Assembly (NCBI RefSeq): GCF_900110855.1
Contig: NZ_FOFA01000002.1
Coordinates: forward strand, 434,001 to 498,000
DNA: 64,000 nucleotides
Source of the DNA: Microlunatus flavus
Lineage (GTDB): Bacteria > Actinomycetota > Actinomycetes > Propionibacteriales > Propionibacteriaceae
Reading direction: 5' to 3'
The notes beneath the pieces were generated by a model. The model saw only the letters and a program-made list of their open reading frames with translations, made no database searches and was not told the DNA's origin. Below, piece by piece: positions 1-8,199 of the stretch. A program made the translations under genes and the position numbers. Each line of letters starts with the position of its first letter. Position 1 is the stretch's first letter.

Positions 1-1109
1 TCGAGGCCAACGCCGCCGACGTCGCCCGGGCCGAGGAGGCGGGCACGGCGGCCTCGCTCGTCGACCGTCTGCGGCTGACCCCGGACCGCGTGGCCGGCAT
101 GGTCGACGGCCTGCGCGACGTGGCCGCCCTGCCCGACCCGGTCGGCGACGTCGTCCGCGGGTGGACCAACCCCAACGGCGTGCAGGTCCGGCAGGTGCGC
201 GTGCCGTTCGGCGTCGTGGGCATCGTCTACGAGGCTCGGCCGAACGTTACCGCCGACGCCGCAGGGCTCTGCCTCAAGTCCGGCAACGCCGTGCTGCTGC
301 GCGGCTCGTCCTCGGCCGCGTCGTCGAACGCGGCGGTCGTCGAGGCGCTGCGCGACGGGCTGGCCGACGCCGGGCTGCCCGTGGACGCCGTCCAGCTCGT
401 CCCCGGGCCGCGCGAGGTGACCGACGAGCTCATGGGCGCTCGCGGCCTCGTCGACGTGCTGATCCCGCGCGGGGGCGCCGGCCTCATCGACCACGTGGTG
501 CGCCACAGCCTGGTCCCCGTCATCGAGACCGGTGTGGGCAACTGCCACCTCTACGTCGACGCGAGCGCCGACCCGGCGATGGCGCTGGCGATCCTGCTCA
601 ACGCCAAGACGCAGCGGCCGTCGGTGTGCAACGCGGTCGAGACGCTGCTCGTCCACGCGGACGCCGCACCGCGCTTCCTGCCCGACGCGCTCACCGCGCT
701 CGCGCAGGCGGGCGTCACCGTGCACGGCGACGGCGCCACGGCGGCGTACGGCCCGGGCGTCGTCCCGGCGACGCCGGAGGACTGGGACACCGAGTACCTC
801 TCGCTCGACCTCGCGGCCCGCGTCGTGACCTCGCTCGACGAGGCGGTCGCGCACATCCGCGACCACTCGACCGGGCACAGCGAGACGATCGTCACCGACT
901 CGGAGTCGGCGGCGCAGCGCTTCACGGCGCAGGTCGACGCGGCCGCGGTCCTGGTCAACGCGTCGAGCCGGTTCGTCGACGGGGGAGAGCTGGGCTTCGG
1001 GGCCGAGATCGGCATCTCCACGCAGAAGCTGCACGCCCGCGGGCCGATGGGCCTGCCCGAGATGACGTCGACCAAGTACCTGATCACCGGCTCCGGCCAG
1101 GTCCGCTGA
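1..1109 (+). CDS. proA: Gamma-glutamyl phosphate reductase, 5' end cut off by window
   Basis: The reading frame is open from base 3, so the gene begins upstream of the window. ProA reduces gamma-glutamyl phosphate to glutamate semialdehyde with NADPH, the second step of proline synthesis in the cytoplasm. The visible part has the aldehyde dehydrogenase fold signatures of the family: [13 protein letters not shown], a [10 protein letters not shown] stretch, the catalytic-cysteine segment [11 protein letters not shown] and the C-terminal region ending in [12 protein letters not shown]. About 368 codons are present of the usual 410-430, so only the N-terminus is missing. The stop lies one base from the end of the convergent TetR gene. 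Identification is firm. Confidence 0.96.
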   Translation, partial: EANAADVARAEEAGTAASLVDRLRLTPDRVAGMVDGLRDVAALPDPVGDVVRGWTNPNGVQVRQVRVPFGVVGIVYEARPNVTADAAGLCLKSGNAVLLRGSSSAASSNAAVVEALRDGLADAGLPVDAVQLVPGPREVTDELMGARGLVDVLIPRGGAGLIDHVVRHSLVPVIETGVGNCHLYVDASADPAMALAILLNAKTQRPSVCNAVETLLVHADAAPRFLPDALTALAQAGVTVHGDGATAAYGPGVVPATPEDWDTEYLSLDLAARVVTSLDEAVAHIRDHSTGHSETIVTDSESAAQRFTAQVDAAAVLVNASSRFVDGGELGFGAEIGISTQKLHARGPMGLPEMTSTKYLITGSGQVR

Positions 1110-1110
1110 G

Positions 1111-1695
1111 TCAGGCGTCCGCCGGGGCGCCTGCGACCCTCAGCGCCCGGTCGGTGTGGTCGACGAGCCACTCGAAGCTCGCGTCCACGTCGGTGGCGTA
1201 CTGGAAGCCGTCGGCCGCCTGGATGGAGGCGAAGCCGTGCAGCAGGCTCCGCACGGTTCGCAGGGCGTGGACGGCGTCCGCCGGAGGAATGCGGTACGCC
1301 CGCAGGACCGCCTCCAGCACCGCCTGCTGGCGCTGCCGCGCCTCGCCGAGCGGGTCGTCGCCGGCCGCGAAGGGCGCCAGCCCGGTCCCGACGAGGTATC
1401 GGCCGGGGTGCTCGACCGCATACGCGCGGAACGCCCGCATGACGGCCGCGAGCGCCTCGCGCCCGGCCAGGCCCTGGACCGCCGTGCCCATCCGCTCGGT
1501 GGCCTCCGTGAGCGCCAGCGTCGCGATCCGCCGTTCGAGGTCGTCCTGGCCGGTGACGTGCTTGTAGAGCGAGGGCGGTCGCACCCCGAGGCGCTGCGCG
1601 AGCAGGCCCATCGTGAGGTTCGCGGCTCCGACCTCGTCGGCGAGGGCGGCGCCCGCCGCCACCACCTTGGCCGTGTCGAGCCCCGCCCTAGGCAC
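1111..1695 (-). CDS. TetR-family transcriptional regulator
   Basis: A 194-residue protein with an N-terminal helix-turn-helix of TetR type (roughly residues 8-55; the recognition part reads LAQRLGVRPPSLYKHV) and an all-helical ligand-binding domain of the WHG-like subgroup. The GTG start at 1695 overlaps the end of the upstream hydrolase gene by 8 bases, so the two are probably translated from one message. Such a regulator usually represses its own operon; the ligand is unknown but may be a substrate of the neighbouring hydrolase. Confidence 0.85.
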   Translation of the reverse strand: MPRAGLDTAKVVAAGAALADEVGAANLTMGLLAQRLGVRPPSLYKHVTGQDDLERRIATLALTEATERMGTAVQGLAGREALAAVMRAFRAYAVEHPGRYLVGTGLAPFAAGDDPLGEARQRQQAVLEAVLRAYRIPPADAVHALRTVRSLLHGFASIQAADGFQYATDVDASFEWLVDHTDRALRVAGAPADA

Positions 1696-2530
1696 GGGTG
1701 GCCGACGCCAGGAAGTCGAGCACCAGCCGCGCGGTCTCCTCGGGCGCCTGCACGTGGGGGTAGTGCCCGGCCCCGTCGACCACCGCGAGGCGGCCCAGCC
1801 CGGACGGCAGCGCAGCCACGACCGCGCGGCCCTCGGCCTCGGGGTCGCCCCAGTCCGGGTCCAGCGACCCCTGCACCACGAGCACGGGGCAGGCGACGTC
1901 CCCGAGGCGGGCGCCCGCGTCGGCCGCGCTGGTCCTCCCCATCTGCTGCAGGACCTTCATCCGGCCGGGTTCGCGCAGCATTGCCCGGATCGCTGCGAGG
2001 CGTGCCGTCCAGTCCGCCGGCTTGGCGCCGGGGTAGGCGACGTCTAGGTAGCGCTCCCAGGCCCGCCCGCTGCCGAAGAGGCCCGCCGCCAGCAGCGCGA
2101 GGGCACCCCGACGGAACCGGGACGAGCGCAGCTCGGCGAGGCCGACCGGCGGCTTGCGGGTGAAGGGCGCGAGCTCCACGAGCGCGGTGACGCTCGACGG
2201 CGAGTCCGCCGCGGCGATCGTGACCGCCCCGCCCGCGATCGAGTGCCCGACCAGCACGGCCGGTCCACCCAGGTGCCCGACCAGGGCGAGCAGGTCGCCG
2301 GCGATGGCGGTGCGCGAGTAGGAGGGCCAGCCGACGCTGGACGCGCCGCACCCACGCAGGTCCACCGCCGCGACCCGGTAGCCCGCCTCCACCAGCCGCG
2401 GCGCCAGGAAGCGGTACGCCTCACGGCTGTCGCCCATCCCGTGGGCCAGCACGACGAGGGGACCGTCGTCGCCGGCGACCTCGTACGCCAGGGTGCCGCC
2501 GGGGACCTGCAGGAACTCGCTAGTGCTCAT
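1688..2530 (-). CDS. Alpha/beta-fold hydrolase
   Basis: A 280-residue soluble alpha/beta hydrolase. Visible features are the oxyanion loop HGMGDS near residue 30, the nucleophile elbow GHSIAG with Ser97, an acidic candidate in QGSLDPDWG and the late histidine in GAGHYPH, in the right order for a Ser-Asp-His triad. The substrate cannot be read from sequence. I place the start at ATG 2530 rather than the longer in-frame option because a -10 box ends eight bases upstream, fitting a leaderless message. First gene of a two-gene operon with the TetR regulator. Confidence 0.85.
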   Translation of the reverse strand: MSTSEFLQVPGGTLAYEVAGDDGPLVVLAHGMGDSREAYRFLAPRLVEAGYRVAAVDLRGCGASSVGWPSYSRTAIAGDLLALVGHLGGPAVLVGHSIAGGAVTIAAADSPSSVTALVELAPFTRKPPVGLAELRSSRFRRGALALLAAGLFGSGRAWERYLDVAYPGAKPADWTARLAAIRAMLREPGRMKVLQQMGRTSAADAGARLGDVACPVLVVQGSLDPDWGDPEAEGRAVVAALPSGLGRLAVVDGAGHYPHVQAPEETARLVLDFLASATRA

Positions 2531-2537
2531 AGCCGCG

Positions 2538-2566
2538 AAGCTAACAGTCGTAGCCAAGGGTGTCAA
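2538..2566 (-). promoter_or_regulatory. Promoter of the hydrolase-TetR operon
   Basis: On the minus strand TTGACA (2566-2561), a 17-base spacer and TAGCTT (2543-2538). The start of transcription would fall on or next to the ATG at 2530, implying a leaderless mRNA. The spacer and -10 contain a short inverted repeat GCTA-N7-TAGC that could be part of a TetR operator (inference). Confidence 0.6.
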
Positions 2567-2678
2567 CGACGATCCCGGAGCTCTCGTGGAGTTAGACAAG
2601 AATCGAAGACTTGTTCACATGTGTGGACACAGCTGTGGACGCAGGGGCGACGCGCGCGGCCTCCCGGGCGGCACCGGC

Positions 2679-2684
2679 TAGAGT
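2679..2684 (+). promoter_or_regulatory. -10 box of the small membrane protein gene
   Basis: TAGAGT ends seven bases before the ATG at 2691 and no Shine-Dalgarno sequence is visible, which suggests a leaderless transcript. No clear -35 box is seen. Confidence 0.4.
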
Positions 2685-2690
2685 GCGGGC

Positions 2691-2831
2691 ATGGACTTCG
2701 GGCTGGCTCTCCTCGAGACCGAGCGCGAGCTGCCGATCCCCGCGTGGGGCTTCGGTCTGATCGCCTTCGTGATCCTGCACGCGTTGCTGTTCATCACGAT
2801 CGCGGTCGGCAAGGGTCGCCCGCACAGCTGA
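2691..2831 (+). CDS. Small single-pass membrane protein upstream of nadD
   Basis: A 46-residue open frame, ATG to TGA, too short for most gene callers. It reads as an acidic N-terminus ([13 protein letters not shown]), one hydrophobic segment of about 19 residues ([17 protein letters not shown]) and a basic tail GKGRPHS. From memory, short proteins of this layout with an ELP..P..FG motif and a GKGRPHS-like end sit before nadD in many actinomycetes. Function is unknown. The pattern of conserved position, a good membrane segment and a -10 box directly upstream supports a real gene. Confidence 0.72.
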   Translation: MDFGLALLETERELPIPAWGFGLIAFVILHALLFITIAVGKGRPHS

Positions 2832-2893
2832 GCGGAGCCGATCCTGACGACCCGGCCGACGACGGCCGCCACGCCTCGCACGTCCGCGCCGGC

Positions 2894-3571
2894 ATGACCG
2901 TACGGTCGCCCTCGGACCACGTCGCGTCGACGGGGCTCGCCCGGCAGCCGGGCAGCAACGGCAAGCGCCACCGCCTCGGCGTGATGGGCGGGACCTTCGA
3001 CCCCATCCACCACGGTCACCTCGTCGCCGCGAGCGAGGTCGCCGGCCGCTTCGCGCTCGACGAGGTCGTCTTCGTCCCCACCGGGCAGCCGTGGCAGAAG
3101 GCCGACCGCGACGTCTCCGCCGCAGAGGACCGCTACTTGATGACGGTCATCGCGACGGCGTCCAACCCGCGCTTCAGCGTCAGCCGCGTCGACATCGAGC
3201 GGCCGGGGGACACCTACACGTACGACACGCTGCGCGACATCCGCGAGGAGCGCGGCGACGACGTCGACCTGTACTTCATCACCGGCGCCGACGCGCTCGA
3301 CCAGATCCTCACCTGGCGCAACGCCGACCAGCTCTTCGACCTCGCCCACTTCGTCGGCTGCACGCGACCCGGGGTCGAGATCGACACCCCGAACATCGCG
3401 CAGCTGCCGAAGGAGCGCGTCACCCTGCTGGAGATCCCGGCGCTGTCGATCTCGTCCACCGCCTGCCGCCGGCGCGTGGCCGAGCTCGACCCCGTCTGGT
3501 ACCTCGTGCCGGACGGGGTGGTGCAGTACATCGCCAAGCGCGGCCTCTACCTCACCCCCGAGTCGCTGTGA
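2894..3571 (+). CDS. nadD: Nicotinate-nucleotide adenylyltransferase
   Basis: NadD adenylates nicotinate mononucleotide to nicotinate adenine dinucleotide in NAD synthesis. The nucleotidyltransferase signature [11 protein letters not shown] lies close to the N-terminus and the C-terminal ISST motif ([11 protein letters not shown]) is intact. With ATG 2894 the product is 225 residues, about 28 before the GVMGG strand. A start at the internal ATG of that motif would remove the first beta strand, so I prefer 2894, though a start between them is possible. It opens the conserved series nadD, rsfS, phosphatase. Confidence 0.94.
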   Translation: MTVRSPSDHVASTGLARQPGSNGKRHRLGVMGGTFDPIHHGHLVAASEVAGRFALDEVVFVPTGQPWQKADRDVSAAEDRYLMTVIATASNPRFSVSRVDIERPGDTYTYDTLRDIREERGDDVDLYFITGADALDQILTWRNADQLFDLAHFVGCTRPGVEIDTPNIAQLPKERVTLLEIPALSISSTACRRRVAELDPVWYLVPDGVVQYIAKRGLYLTPESL

Positions 3572-3674
3572 CCCTCCCCGCCGCCCGGGCGCCGGGGTTG
3601 GGAGGACCTGGCATCCTTGACCGGTTGTGCCTGCTCCCCGGGAGTGGCAGCACCCCCGGACGAGGAAGGACCCC

Positions 3675-4043
3675 ATGACCGCCACCGAGCACGCGCTCGA
3701 GCTCACCCGCGTCGCCGCCGAGGCCGCGGCCGACAAGCTCGGCACCGACATCGTCGCCTTCGACGTGTCCGACCAGCTCGCGATCACCGACGTGTTCCTG
3801 GTGATCACCGCCACGAACGAGCGCCAGGTCGGCGCCATCGTCGACGGCGTCGAGGAGGCCCTGCGCGGCCTGGGCGAGAAGCCCGTGCGCCGCGAGGGCG
3901 ACCGCGAGCAGCGCTGGGTGCTGCTCGACTACCTCGACCTCGTCGTCCACATCCAGCACACCGACGAGCGCCGCTTCTACGCCCTCGAGCGGCTCTGGCA
4001 GGACACGCCGGAGATCCGTCTGGGCCTCGACGTCCGCCGGTGA
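3675..4043 (+). CDS. rsfS: Ribosomal silencing factor RsfS
   Basis: A 122-residue DUF143/Iojap-family protein. RsfS binds uL14 on the large subunit and blocks 30S joining under starvation. The sequence has the family core DIVAFDVSDQLAITDVFLV and the late segment YLDLVVHIQ. ATG 3675 follows an AGGAAGGA ribosome site. The stop overlaps the GTG of the next gene in a GTGA junction, so the two are translationally coupled. Confidence 0.94.
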   Translation: MTATEHALELTRVAAEAAADKLGTDIVAFDVSDQLAITDVFLVITATNERQVGAIVDGVEEALRGLGEKPVRREGDREQRWVLLDYLDLVVHIQHTDERRFYALERLWQDTPEIRLGLDVRR

Positions 4044-4678
4044 CGGCGGACCGCCTCGTCCTGTGGCGGCACGGCCAGACCGACTGGAACACCTCCGGAC
4101 GGTTCCAGGGCCAGGCCGACATCCCGCTCAACGCCGTCGGGCTCGACCAGGCGCGTGACGCGGCCCGCGTCCTCGCGACTCTCGAGCCGGCGCAGCTGTG
4201 GTCGAGCGACCTCACCCGTACGCGGCAGACGTCCGCGGCGCTCACCGAGGTCACCGGCCTGGAGCCGCGCCTCGACGAGCGCCTGCGCGAGGTGAACGTC
4301 GGGACCTGGGAGGGCCTGCGCGGTCCCGAGATCGACGCCGTCGAGCCGGAGGCCTGGGCCGCGCTGCGCCGGGGCGAGGACGTCCGGCGCTCGCCGACGG
4401 GCGAGACGGTCTCCGAGGTGGGGGAGCGCGTCGCCCGCGCCCTCGCCGAGATCGCCGAGCAGGCGCCCGACGGCGCGACCGTGGTCGTCACGACCCACGG
4501 GCTCGCCGGGCGTGCCGGGCTGTGCCGGCTGCTGGGGCTGCCCTTCGACCTGTGGCGCACGTTCGGGAGCCTGGACAACTGCGCGTGGTCGGTCCTGCAC
4601 CGCCACCGCGCCGGCGGCTACTGGCGGGTCGCCGAGCACAACGTCCGCCCGCTGGCCGTCCGGGAGACGATTTCGTGA
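4040..4678 (+). CDS. Histidine phosphatase, probable glucosyl-3-phosphoglycerate phosphatase type
   Basis: A 212-residue branch-1 histidine phosphatase with the catalytic LWRHGQTDWN near the N-terminus and the second histidine in VTTHGLAGR. The reaction is removal of phosphate through a phosphohistidine. In mycobacteria the gene in the same position after nadD and rsfS is gpgP, which dephosphorylates glucosyl-3-phosphoglycerate; gene order is the only reason for that specificity here. The GTG start overlaps the rsfS stop. Confidence 0.82.
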   Translation: MTADRLVLWRHGQTDWNTSGRFQGQADIPLNAVGLDQARDAARVLATLEPAQLWSSDLTRTRQTSAALTEVTGLEPRLDERLREVNVGTWEGLRGPEIDAVEPEAWAALRRGEDVRRSPTGETVSEVGERVARALAEIAEQAPDGATVVVTTHGLAGRAGLCRLLGLPFDLWRTFGSLDNCAWSVLHRHRAGGYWRVAEHNVRPLAVRETIS

Positions 4679-4750
4679 GGCCGCACCGGACTTGGTAGTC
4701 TTCTCGGGTTGTCGCGGAGGGGCCCACCGGCCCGGACCGCACACCCGCGA

Positions 4751-4823
4751 GGGGCTTTGGCGCAGTTGGTAGCGCGCTTCCATGGCATGGAAGAGGTCAG
4801 GGGTTCGAATCCCCTAAGCTCCA
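4751..4823 (+). tRNA. tRNA-Ala (anticodon GGC)
   Basis: A 73-base cloverleaf with acceptor stem GGGGCTT/AAGCTCC (one G-T pair), D stem GCGC/GCGC, anticodon stem CTTCC/GGAAG around loop ATGGCAT (anticodon GGC, reads GCC), and T stem AGGGG/CCCCT around TTCGAAT. The genomic sequence after the discriminator A is CCT, so the CCA end is not fully encoded. Confidence 0.95.
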
Positions 4824-4929
4824 CCTTCAAGCACTTCCCGGCGATCCGGCCGGCCACGGGGCACCGTGTCGCTCAGCCCGGTTCGCGCGCCGCCGAGACG
4901 GCAGCACCCCCCTGGACCAGGAGACGTCG

Positions 4930-5316
4930 ATGTCGTCGACCCCCGCTGCCCCGCCTGGCGGACCCGAGCCGCTCGGCCCCTACAGCCCATCGGTCCTGGC
5001 GCGCGGCGAGCTGACCTTCGTCTCCGGGCAGACCCCGGTCGATCCCACGACCGGGCGGCTGGTCGAGGGAGATTTCGCCCGGCAGGTGGAGCAGGCGTTC
5101 GCGAACGTCTCGGCCGTCCTGGCCACCACGGGCCTGGCCCTCGACCAGGTCGTCAAGGTCACCGTCTTCCTGCGCAGCATGGACGACTTCGCCGCCCTGA
5201 ACGCCGCGTACGAACGCGTCTTCACCCCGCCGTACCCGGCCCGGACGACGGTGGCCGTCGCCGGCCTGCCCCTCGACGCACGCGTCGAGATCGAGGTCTT
5301 CGCCGCGCGCGGCTGA
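4930..5316 (+). CDS. RidA-family protein (enamine/imine deaminase type)
   Basis: A 128-residue YjgF/YER057c/UK114 protein. RidA enzymes hydrolyse reactive 2-aminoacrylate-type enamines. The typical features are present: GPYSPSVLARGELTFVSGQ near the start, the substrate-binding Arg105 in YPARTTV and Glu120 near the end. ATG 4930 follows the AGGAGA of CCAGGAGACGTCG. It stands alone, between the tRNA and a convergent ferredoxin gene. The exact subfamily is uncertain. Confidence 0.85.
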   Translation: MSSTPAAPPGGPEPLGPYSPSVLARGELTFVSGQTPVDPTTGRLVEGDFARQVEQAFANVSAVLATTGLALDQVVKVTVFLRSMDDFAALNAAYERVFTPPYPARTTVAVAGLPLDARVEIEVFAARG

Positions 5317-5342
5317 GGCCGACGCCGGACGCGTGGGCCAGA

Positions 5343-5771
5343 CTAGCGTCCGAGCTCTTCCTCGAGCTCGTGGCGGTTGAGCCGGGTCGGGTGGAAGGCG
5401 TGCAGGTCGACGAGGACGGGTGCGTCGGCGACGGCCGCGCCGCCTGCGTCGACCCACTCGACGAGATCACCGGTGCAGGCCTCGTCGAGGACGCCGCCGA
5501 CCCAGACGGGTGCGGCGCCGCGAGCGCGTCCGGCCGAGCCCGGGACGACCACGACCACGTTGGAGTGCTCGCAGGCGTCGAGGCACCCGCTGCTGACGAC
5601 CCGGGCCCGCGTGATGTCGACCTCGCCGCTGATGCGGCGCAGCTGGTCGCGGTGGTCGACGCCGGGGTGCTTGGTCCGGTTGCCGCAGTCGCCTCCACGG
5701 CAGACGACGACGGTCTGCCGTTCGTCGACGCCGACCTCACGGGGCCGGCGGCGGCTCTGACGTCGGGTCAC
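5343..5771 (-). CDS. Thioredoxin-like [2Fe-2S] ferredoxin domain protein
   Basis: A 142-residue protein whose core resembles thioredoxin-fold ferredoxins: two cysteines in VVVCRGGDCG and two in SSGCLDACEHS, enough for one [2Fe-2S] cluster, followed by a GGVLDE segment. The first 25 residues are basic. GTG 5771 has a good AGGGAGGAT ribosome site; longer in-frame starts lack one. The role is probably electron transfer or cluster-based sensing, with no partner visible nearby. Confidence 0.75.
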   Translation of the reverse strand: MTRRQSRRRPREVGVDERQTVVVCRGGDCGNRTKHPGVDHRDQLRRISGEVDITRARVVSSGCLDACEHSNVVVVVPGSAGRARGAAPVWVGGVLDEACTGDLVEWVDAGGAAVADAPVLVDLHAFHPTRLNRHELEEELGR

Positions 5772-5922
5772 GGCGCGATCCTCCCTGGTCGTGGGCGCGC
5801 CATGCGGCTGCGGCGCGGTGTCGGAGGTCGATCCTGCGTCAGGAACCGCCGGCTCGCGGGCCGGCAGGCTGGGGTGGACGGTCGCGCCGGACCTCCTGAC
5901 CGGGGTGAGGTGGTCGACAAGG

Positions 5923-6537
5923 TCAGGCCGTGCCCGCCTCCTGGTACGGGTGCGCGGCCTGCAGCGTGCCGGTGAGGTCGTGGAGGGAGCCGCGGAGCTG
6001 CGCCACGTCGTCGGTCGACAGCCTGGTCTGGCAGCGGACCTCGTGCTGGGCGACGACGGCTCGTTCCTCGAGGAGCCGCCCACGGTCGGTCAGGGTGAGC
6101 CGGGTCGCGCCCCGCCGCAGCCGGCTGCCGTGGCGCATCACCAGCTCGGTCTCGACCAGGCGCTCGACGATCGGCGACAGGTCCCCGAGCGGCATCTGGG
6201 TGCGCGCGCTCACGTCGGCCACGCTGACGTCGTCGGCCTCCCACAGCGCCATCAGGACGACGTACTCGGGATAGGTCAGGCCGACTGCCTGCAGCAGCGG
6301 CCGGTACGCGCGGATGACGGCGTTCGTCGCCGCGTAGAGGGCGAAGCACAGCTGGTCGTCCAGACCGGGCGACTGCGCACGTCCGGGACGTGGCGTCGTC
6401 CCGCCGACCAGCAGGGGCGCCTGGCCGGGCTCCTGCGGCCCGAGCGGATCCGCCCGGAGGCCGCGGAGCCGGTGGGCGCCGCCCGGCGGCGGGACGGGGG
6501 CGGCGGCCGAGACCGCACGTCGGGGTCCTCGTCGCAT
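5923..6537 (-). CDS. OhrR-type MarR-family redox regulator with N-terminal extension
   Basis: A winged-helix MarR protein. The segment LDDQLCFALYAA matches the place where OhrR carries its peroxide-reactive cysteine, followed by the MarR core (LTYPEYVVLMALWE, DLSPIVERLVETELV, wing RRGATRLTLTDRGR). OhrR regulators repress organic hydroperoxide resistance genes until the cysteine is oxidised. ATG 6537 has an AGGAGG site, which gives about 55 proline/arginine/glycine-rich residues before the conserved part, unusual for the family. No ohr gene is in the window. Confidence 0.8.
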   Translation of the reverse strand: MRRGPRRAVSAAAPVPPPGGAHRLRGLRADPLGPQEPGQAPLLVGGTTPRPGRAQSPGLDDQLCFALYAATNAVIRAYRPLLQAVGLTYPEYVVLMALWEADDVSVADVSARTQMPLGDLSPIVERLVETELVMRHGSRLRRGATRLTLTDRGRLLEERAVVAQHEVRCQTRLSTDDVAQLRGSLHDLTGTLQAAHPYQEAGTA

Positions 6538-6706
6538 GCTGCCTCCTGGAGATGTGGGTGTCCCCGGCACGGACGGGACCGCCCGCCGGGGTGCGCGCAC
6601 CGGGGTGCGCCTGACCTGCCGATCGCGACGCCGCCGGTCCCCGTTACAGCCGGGCTTCCGCTGGCGTCGGCCCGGAACGTGAACGGCGTGGGAAGGGCTT
6701 GCGAGG

Positions 6707-6901
6707 TCAGTCGGATCGAGGGGTGACGGGTCCGTCCCCGTCCTCCCGATCCGCTCGCTGGTCGGCGAAGGGTGTGTCCTGCTTCCGCCTGGCCTCGTCG
6801 GAGTCGTTGAAGAGGGATGCCGCTTGCCGCGCCCTGTGGAAGGCGAGCATCCTGGCTATCAGTTCCTGGTCCGGCTCGAACTGAGCCGCTGCGTCATCCA
6901 C
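6707..6901 (-). CDS. Small acidic protein behind the ADP-ribosyltransferase gene
   Basis: A 64-residue open frame that starts at GTG 6901 inside the last codons of the ADP-ribosyltransferase gene (8-base overlap), the same coupling style seen in the rest of the train. It has a helical first half (DQELIARMLAFHRARQAASL) and a charged, aspartate-rich tail with no membrane segment. I recognise no family. Its position directly behind a toxin-like gene makes an immunity or chaperone role possible, but this is inference and the frame could be a non-gene. Confidence 0.45.
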   Translation of the reverse strand: MDDAAAQFEPDQELIARMLAFHRARQAASLFNDSDEARRKQDTPFADQRADREDGDGPVTPRSD

Positions 6902-7679
6902 GATCGACCACCTCCTCCATCAGGATCACTCGGTTGCCGTCGACGATGTCGTTGAACTGGACGAGAAACCTCGTCCCGGCATCGAACAGCACCTCGTGCT
7001 CCTTGCCTCCCGCGGCGGCGCCGTAGGTCGAGAACTCGGAGACGTCCTTGCCGGTCTTCGACTCGATGTAGAAGATCGTGTTTCCGGGAAAGGGTCGGGA
7101 CGTGTCCGAACTGGTGAAGCCGGGCTCGCGCACGATCGACCCAGGGTCGTAGAACGCTACCTCTGCAGTGGCCAAATCGCGTCCGCGCACGACGGTTCCC
7201 CGGTGGTTCGGTAGCTTGGCGAGCGCCCGGCTGAGCGCAGCGCTCCTGATCATGATGTCGACGTCCAGCGGAGTTTGGCCCCTCAGCATCGGATTGATCT
7301 CCTCGAAACCGGCTCCCGTGTAGTCGGCGATGGCTGCGACGTCCTGGGGTTCGAGGCCGGACCTCGGCTGCGGCTCGGTGGTTGGCGACAGCGCGGCTCC
7401 ACCCGCCGCGCCACCGACCGTTCGGCGCACAAAGCTCTCGCCCTGCCGGACCGCGTCCAGCAACGAACGCGCACTGTCGAGCATCGCCGACGCCGCACGA
7501 TCGAGGTTCTGCACGACGTGGTCGGCCCCGGGTCCCGCGGCTGAGAGCCGAGCCGACTGCTGGATCTGCCCACTGAGCCTCCGAAGGAGCGAGGCGCGCT
7601 CCTGCAAGTGAGCGGCGAGGGTGGGGAGTGCTCGGAGGCTCTCGAGCAGAGCCTCGCAGAGTGCCTCTAGCTCCGACAT
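6894..7679 (-). CDS. ADP-ribosyltransferase-domain protein with helical N-terminal leader (candidate effector)
   Basis: 261 residues. Residues 1-85 are helical with regular leucines and alanines and no signal peptide; a short linker (86-108) follows; residues 109-261 look like an R-S-E class ADP-ribosyltransferase. The fold cues are AIADYTGAGFEEINPMLRG, the Arg165 of VVRGRD, the FTSSD segment (188-192) in place of the STS motif and the KEHEV segment with Glu227 and Glu229 as the ExE pair, followed by GTRFLV. Such domains transfer ADP-ribose from NAD to protein or other targets, often as toxins. It lies last but one in the train, after a 232-base gap, and may be exported by the machinery encoded before it (inference). 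Confidence 0.78.
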   Translation of the reverse strand: MSELEALCEALLESLRALPTLAAHLQERASLLRRLSGQIQQSARLSAAGPGADHVVQNLDRAASAMLDSARSLLDAVRQGESFVRRTVGGAAGGAALSPTTEPQPRSGLEPQDVAAIADYTGAGFEEINPMLRGQTPLDVDIMIRSAALSRALAKLPNHRGTVVRGRDLATAEVAFYDPGSIVREPGFTSSDTSRPFPGNTIFYIESKTGKDVSEFSTYGAAAGGKEHEVLFDAGTRFLVQFNDIVDGNRVILMEEVVDRG

Positions 7680-7911
7680 CGTGTGCGAGCCCGATGCGGA
7701 CGACCCCGCGCGGCTGTCCGCACCCGGCTGGATCCGTCGGAGCGGTCAGGTTGTGGTCGACGTGCAACCCGGGTGCACCCCACATGGTCGTACGGCGGGG
7801 TGCCGGAGGTCGTGACGGCCACGCTCGCCACCTGGCGCGGTCCTGCCGCGCAGCCGAGGCTGGTCGGTGGTGCGACGCCTCGCCCGAGCCCGAGCCTGTG
7901 CCTCCCCACGG
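7680..7911. other. 232-base gap before the ADP-ribosyltransferase gene, with a near-palindrome
   Basis: The only sizeable gap inside the train. It holds the near-palindrome GTGCAACCCGGGTGCAC at 7762-7778. No convincing -35/-10 pair or coding frame is seen, but separate control of the effector gene from here is plausible. Confidence 0.4.
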
Positions 7912-8199
7912 CTACTGGCCCTGGTTTGCCGCTCGTGCGGCGTGTGCCGCGGCGCCGAGCGCCTCGATGGCCTTGTCGGCATCTCGCACACTCTCCTGCA
8001 ACGTTCGGGTCAGTTCCTTGTCGATCGCCTGAGTGCTCCCGCCCACCACGGTCAGCACCTCGGCGGTCACGGCCTTGAACCGGGCTGTCGCCCCTTCCAG
8101 CATCGCCTGGGCGGCGCGAGCCTCGCGGGTCGCCTGCCCCAGGCTCATCGTGAGAGCTCTTCGAGACGCGGTGCCGTCAGCACCTGGCGCGCGGGTCAT
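7912..8199 (-). CDS. Small WXG100-sized helical protein, paralogue B
   Basis: A 95-residue, almost entirely helical protein (or 78 residues from the internal Met18). Two helical halves are separated by VVGGST (residues 51-56). The C-terminal half aligns with its neighbour: GGS-x-Q, then DKE, then EAL, then AA. ATG 8199 overlaps the stop of that neighbour by one base. Size, two-helix layout and pairing resemble ESAT-6/WXG100 secretion partners, but the WXG tripeptide is replaced by GGS and no YxxxD/E export tail is present. Role as a secreted or helper partner is inference. Confidence 0.7.
   Translation of the reverse strand: MTRAPGADGTASRRALTMSLGQATREARAAQAMLEGATARFKAVTAEVLTVVGGSTQAIDKELTRTLQESVRDADKAIEALGAAAHAARAANQGQ

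Noticed and set aside
2611-2642. Origin of replication
   Set aside because: Only three imperfect DnaA-like boxes, no dnaA or dnaN nearby and no A+T-rich unwinding region.
4751-4823. tRNA-Ala as a current integration site for the 6.7-14.9 kb genes
   Set aside because: No second copy of the tRNA 3' end and no integrase were seen in the window, so the idea stays speculative.
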